The position numbers and the translations under genes are program-made. A stretch of 18,728 nt of DNA from Bacteroidales bacterium. GTDB taxonomy: Bacteria; Bacteroidota; Bacteroidia; Bacteroidales; F082. The notes beneath the pieces were generated by a model. It had not been told where the DNA came from. It saw nothing but the letters and a program-made list of their open reading frames with translations, and made no database searches. The first letter of the stretch is position 1. Each line of letters begins with the position of its first letter. The stretch lies in the NCBI GenBank assembly GCA_017616675.1, contig JAFZXR010000023.1, positions 1 to 18,728 of the forward strand. Direction: 5' to 3'. Positions 15,797 to 18,728 of this stretch are shown one piece after another.

Positions 15797-15884
15797 AGAA
15801 AATTTTTCGATATTTTTACATTTCGGTAAACATTTTTTTAATTTTAAGAAAATCAAATACTTAGTAAAATATTTTCAGAAAAAT

Positions 15885-15915
15885 GTTGTAGATATTGAAA
15901 TTTTTTGTACTTTTG
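15885..15915 (+). promoter_or_regulatory. rpsP promoter
   Basis: TACTTTTG at 15908-15915 matches the -7 box, and TTG at 15886-15888 lies 19 bases upstream. The region just upstream (about 15800-15885) is very AT-rich, as often seen before strong ribosomal promoters. The leader to the ATG at 15978 would be about 55-60 bases. Confidence 0.75.
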
Positions 15916-15917
15916 CA

Positions 15918-15942
15918 CCCGCAAATCTCGGGTAGATTTGGG
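15918..15942 (+). promoter_or_regulatory. Candidate structured leader hairpin at the 5' end of the rpsP mRNA
   Basis: CCC (15918-15920) and AAATCT (15923-15928) pair with AGATTT (15934-15939) and GGG (15940-15942), leaving a 2-base bulge and a 5-base loop. It would be at the very 5' end of the transcript. A ribosomal-protein autoregulatory leader or mRNA stabiliser is possible; I cannot match it to a known RNA class. Confidence 0.4.
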
Positions 15943-15977
15943 TTAACTAATTATAAATCAATTAAAAAAGTAATTTT

Positions 15978-16550
15978 ATGCCAGCAAAAATCAGATTACA
16001 GAGACATGGTAAGAAGGGTCAGCCTTTCTATCACATTGTAATTGCAGACGGTCGTGCACCTCGTGATGGTAGATTTATTGAAAAAATCGGAACTTACAAT
16101 CCTGTAACAGTTCCAGCTGAGATCAATTTGAATTTTGACAAAGCTCTTGAATGGTTAAACAAGGGTGCTCAGCCAACCGACACAGTCCGTTCAATCCTTT
16201 CGAAGAAAGGTGTCATGTTGAAGAAGCATTTGATGATTGGTGTCCAGAAGGGCGCTATGACAGCTGAACAGGCTGAGGTCAAATTCCAGACATGGATGAA
16301 GGAAAAAGAAGCCAAGTTAGCTAGCGAAATCAAGGCAAAAGCCGAGAAGAAGAGAGCTGACCAGAAGGCTAGAATCGAAGCTGAAAGCAAGGTGAACGCA
16401 GCACGCGCCGAAGCTATCGCCAAGAAGCAGGCCGAGCTCGCAGCCAAGGAAGCAGCGGAAGCAGCAGCTGAGAATGCGGAGAACGCAGAGGAAGCTCCAG
16501 CAGCAGAAGAGGCTCCAGCAACTGAAGAAGCACCAGCTACAGAGGCTTAA
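15978..16550 (+). CDS. rpsP: 30S ribosomal protein S16 with long C-terminal extension
   Basis: Small-subunit ribosomal protein needed for 30S assembly. The S16 core spans about 1-85: [20 protein letters not shown], then [19 protein letters not shown] and a segment with [14 protein letters not shown]. The protein is 190 residues, more than twice the E. coli length. The extra part is a charged Lys/Ala/Glu helix (about 95-165) that ends in an acidic tail with three copies of an EEAPA(A/T) unit. Similar long tails are known in Bacteroidota S16. There is no Shine-Dalgarno before the ATG. It is a single-gene unit, with its own promoter and a strong terminator at 16574-16603. Confidence 0.97.
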   Translation: MPAKIRLQRHGKKGQPFYHIVIADGRAPRDGRFIEKIGTYNPVTVPAEINLNFDKALEWLNKGAQPTDTVRSILSKKGVMLKKHLMIGVQKGAMTAEQAEVKFQTWMKEKEAKLASEIKAKAEKKRADQKARIEAESKVNAARAEAIAKKQAELAAKEAAEAAAENAENAEEAPAAEEAPATEEAPATEA

Positions 16551-16573
16551 GATTCAAAATCTGAAAAAACAAC

Positions 16574-16603
16574 AAAAAAGCACTGGGAAACCGGTGCTTT
16601 TTT
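16574..16603. terminator. Bidirectional rho-independent terminator (rpsP / exonuclease)
   Basis: A 13-base-pair stem with one G-U pair closes a GAAA tetraloop (16587-16590). A6 and T6 tracts flank the GC stem, so it works as a U-tract terminator for rpsP on the plus strand and for the convergent exonuclease gene, which stops at 16607, on the minus strand. Confidence 0.92.
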
Positions 16604-16606
16604 AGT

Positions 16607-17101
16607 TTACAATATCTCTCTCGCTATCCATGCGCAAGCTTCTGCATCGGCTAGTGCATGGTGATGATTTTCTAAATGATAACCGCAGGCTTCGGCAACG
16701 GTATGAAGCTGATGGTTTGGAAGTAGTTTGCCAAAATGCTTTCTTGAAGCTCGACAAGTACAAAAGAACTGATAATCAGGGTAATCCATTTGATAGCAAC
16801 GGAACACGGCCTTCAAGCATCCTTCATCAAATGGACTGTTATGCGCCACAAGTGGCAGACCTTCAATCAATGGTTCGATTTGCTCCCAAACGTATGGAAA
16901 CACCAGCGCATTCTCAGTATCACGTTGAGTTAAGCCATGCACCCGAGTATTCCAATAGTTGTAATAATTCGGCTCCGGCTGAATCAACGAATAGAAGCTA
17001 TCAGTAAAAACGCCGTCGCGAACGACAACGACTCCAACACTGCAAACACTAGTCGGCTCGCAGTTAGCGGTTTCGAAATCTATCGCAGCGAAGTCTAACA
17101 T
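16607..17101 (-). CDS. DnaQ-like 3'-5' exonuclease (DEDDh family)
   Basis: A 164-residue stand-alone exonuclease domain. All five DEDDh residues are visible: D8 and E10 (AIDFETA), D92 (AHNSPFDEG) and H147/D152 (HHALADAEA). It resembles the epsilon proofreading subunit but is shorter and ends right after the exonuclease fold, with no C-terminal clamp- or alpha-binding part. Since dnaE in this window already carries a fused exonuclease, this one may act in repair or RNA turnover rather than as the main proofreader. The ATG at 17101 follows a -7 box by 15 bases. It is a single-gene unit. Confidence 0.9.
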   Translation of the reverse strand: MLDFAAIDFETANCEPTSVCSVGVVVVRDGVFTDSFYSLIQPEPNYYNYWNTRVHGLTQRDTENALVFPYVWEQIEPLIEGLPLVAHNSPFDEGCLKAVFRCYQMDYPDYQFFCTCRASRKHFGKLLPNHQLHTVAEACGYHLENHHHALADAEACAWIAREIL

Positions 17102-17116
17102 TTAGTTTATTTTTTG

Positions 17117-17124
17117 CAAAATTA
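17117..17124 (-). promoter_or_regulatory. Candidate -7 box of the exonuclease gene
   Basis: The minus strand reads TAATTTTG, matching TAnnTTTG, 15 bases upstream of the ATG at 17101. No -33 element is seen at 19-21 bases, and that position falls within the clpB terminator. Confidence 0.5.
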
Positions 17125-17140
17125 GCAAATTTTTCCAAAT

Positions 17141-17179
17141 AAAAAAACATCCACAATCTTTTCAGACTATGGATGTTTT
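17141..17179 (-). terminator. Rho-independent terminator of clpB
   Basis: TGGATGTTTT (17170-17179) and AAAACATCCA (17144-17153) form a 10-base-pair stem with a 16-base loop. On the minus strand the stem runs into a tract of seven T (17147-17141). It lies about 30 bases after the clpB stop at 17211. Confidence 0.8.
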
Positions 17180-17210
17180 GGAAGAAGGGCGCACGAGGTA
17201 CGTCCTTACA

Positions 17211-18728
17211 TTAGTTCTTGAAAATCAATCCGTTGCCGTCGTAATCGACAGTGATTGGCTTGTCTTTGTTGACCTTGTCGGCGATGATCATGCGGGAGAG
17301 TTCGTTGAGCATTTCACGCTGCATCATACGTTTCACAGGACGTGCGCCGTATTGCGGGTCGTAGCTGATCTTTGCCATGTACTTCATTGCAGCATCAGTC
17401 ATATTGATGTCGATGCCGTTAGGTTTCAACATCTCCTTAACCTTGTTGAACTGCATTGCGACAACGCTAACTATCTGTTCCTCTGTAAGTTGCTTGAACA
17501 CGATGATGTCATCGATACGGTTCAGGAACTCAGGACGGAAGTGATTTCTCAATTCACCTTCAGGCACATTCGAAGTCATGATGATGATGGTGTTCTTGAA
17601 GTCGACCAGACGACCCTTGTTGTCAGTCAGACGACCATCGTCAAGCACCTGCAACAAGATGTTGAACACATCAGGATGCGCCTTTTCAATCTCGTCGAGA
17701 AGCACCACCGAATATGGCTTACGACGCACAGCTTCAGTCAATTGGCCGCTCTCTTCGTAGCCCACATATCCTGGAGGCGCACCTATCAAACGCGACACGG
17801 TGTGACGCTCCTGATACTCCGACATATCTATACGAACCATGTTGTTCTCGTTGTCGAACAGAAACTCAGCCAAAGCCTTTGCCAGCTCAGTCTTACCGAC
17901 GCCGGTGGTTCCCAAAAAGATGAACGAACCGATTGGTCGTTTCGAGTCCTGTAGTCCTGCCCTGCTCCTTCTGATAGCATCGGAAACAGCAGCGATTGCA
18001 TCGTCTTGTCCAACCACACGTTTATGCAACTCAGATTCGAGATTAAGCAGCTTTTCACGCTCGCTTTGCATCATCTTGTGAACCGGTATGCCAGTCCAAC
18101 GCGACACGATTTCAGCCACATCGTCGGCCGATACCTCCTCGTCGACCAATGGTTTGTCACCCTGAACCTTGGTAAGTTGCTCTTTGGCCTTTGCTATTGC
18201 AGCCTCGGCTTCGGCAATCTTACCGTAACGCAGCTCAGCCACCTTGCCGTAGTTGCCTTCGCGTTCGGCCACCGTTGCCTGATATTTGTAGTTCTCGATA
18301 TTCTGTTTCTCTTTCTGAATCTTCTCCACAAAGCCACGCTCGGTTTCCCAACGCATGCGAATATCTTGACGCTCTTTATCCAACTCATTGATAGTCTTGG
18401 TCAACTCCTCAACCTTCTTCTTGTCGTTCTCACGCTTGATGGCCTCGCGCTCAATCTCAAGCTGACGAATCTTACGTTGCACATCTTCAAGTTCCTCAGG
18501 AACCGAATTTATCTGCAGACGCAGACGTGAAGCAGCTTCATCAATCAAGTCGATAGCCTTATCAGGCAAGAAACGGTCGGAAATGTAACGAATTGAGAGG
18601 TCGACAGCCGCGATGATAGCCTCATCGAGGATTCTCACCTGATGATGCGTCTCGTATTTCTCTTTCAGACCACGCAAAATCGATATAGCCGACTGCTCGT
18701 CAGGCTCGTCGATCATCACTATCTGGAA
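17211..18728 (-). CDS. clpB: ATP-dependent chaperone ClpB, C-terminal part (5' end outside window)
   Basis: Hsp100 disaggregase that rescues aggregated proteins with DnaK. The frame is open to the right edge (FQIVMIDEPDE...), so about 505 of the usual 860 residues are visible; the N-domain and most of the first AAA+ domain are missing. Seen in order: the end of AAA1 (YISDRFLPDKAIDLIDEAA), the long coiled-coil M-domain that marks ClpB (about 75-190 of the visible part), SRWTGIPVHKM, Walker A GTTGVGKT, the pore loop GAPPGYVGYEESG, Walker B VVLLDE, sensor 1 IIIMTSN and FRPEFLNRID, then the D2-small domain with YDPQYGARPVKR. The stretch between TSN and FRPEF has only 9 residues, against about 29 in E. 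coli ClpB. The promoter lies outside the window. Confidence 0.96.
   Translation of the reverse strand, partial: FQIVMIDEPDEQSAISILRGLKEKYETHHQVRILDEAIIAAVDLSIRYISDRFLPDKAIDLIDEAASRLRLQINSVPEELEDVQRKIRQLEIEREAIKRENDKKKVEELTKTINELDKERQDIRMRWETERGFVEKIQKEKQNIENYKYQATVAEREGNYGKVAELRYGKIAEAEAAIAKAKEQLTKVQGDKPLVDEEVSADDVAEIVSRWTGIPVHKMMQSEREKLLNLESELHKRVVGQDDAIAAVSDAIRRSRAGLQDSKRPIGSFIFLGTTGVGKTELAKALAEFLFDNENNMVRIDMSEYQERHTVSRLIGAPPGYVGYEESGQLTEAVRRKPYSVVLLDEIEKAHPDVFNILLQVLDDGRLTDNKGRLVDFKNTIIIMTSNVPEGELRNHFRPEFLNRIDDIIVFKQLTEEQIVSVVAMQFNKVKEMLKPNGIDINMTDAAMKYMAKISYDPQYGARPVKRMMQREMLNELSRMIIADKVNKDKPITVDYDGNGLIFKN

Noticed and set aside
16480..16548. Repeated GAAGAAGC-CCAGC units as a tandem DNA repeat or CRISPR-like array
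   Set aside because: They encode the EEAPA repeats in frame within rpsP; the units are short, diverged at third positions and have no spacers.
17169..17954. 261-codon plus-strand open frame opposite clpB
   Set aside because: Shadow of conserved clpB codons; its start lies in the clpB terminator and the product is unlike any protein.
18702..18719. Start of an independent short ClpB-like gene near 18719
   Set aside because: The upstream codons (FQIV) continue the conserved ClpB sequence to the edge, so this is an internal position of a full-length clpB.

Overview
The window reads as a chromosomal segment of a Bacteroidota bacterium, most likely a Bacteroidales member. Evidence from the sequence: several intergenic regions carry the Bacteroidota-type -7 box TAnnTTTG; most starts lack a Shine-Dalgarno sequence; the ribosomal protein S16 has a long Ala/Glu-rich tail; the menaquinone genes and the DUF58 protein are of a Bacteroidota type (family knowledge). 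No tRNA, rRNA, CRISPR array, insertion sequence or phage structural gene was seen, and no stretch over 300 bases lacks a gene. Both ends cut a gene: a Na/Pi cotransporter on the left and clpB on the right.

Layout. (1) 1-1252: C-terminal part of a Na+/phosphate cotransporter with a PhoU-like tail. (2) 1249-3119: a divergent pair, a small von Willebrand A protein on the minus strand and a plus-strand protein that joins a sigma-70-like DNA-binding half to a macro-domain-like half. An inverted repeat lies between them. This is the most unusual locus in the window. (3) 3108-6959: a tight minus-strand operon in which every junction overlaps: DUF456 membrane protein, rarA, menG/ubiE, menA, free methionine-R-sulfoxide reductase. 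It combines the last two steps of menaquinone synthesis with replication-fork maintenance and oxidant repair. (4) 6975-9883: back-to-back promoters, then two translationally coupled envelope genes, a PorV-like barrel and a secreted helix-hairpin-helix plus beta-barrel protein. (5) 9880-15722, minus strand: dnaE with a fused proofreading exonuclease, then trxA, then a stem-loop element, then a DUF58 protein. (6) 15789-17101: rpsP (S16), divergent from dnaE, and a convergent DnaQ-like exonuclease that shares a bidirectional terminator with rpsP. (7) 17141-18728: the 3' half of clpB and its terminator.

The genome is compact. Three of the four convergent gene pairs overlap at their stop codons (by 4, 12 and 4 bases) without any visible terminator. 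Most genes are housekeeping. The accessory-looking candidates are the sigma/macro-like fusion with its vWA neighbour, the helix-hairpin-helix barrel pair, and the repeat-like hairpin between trxA and the DUF58 gene.
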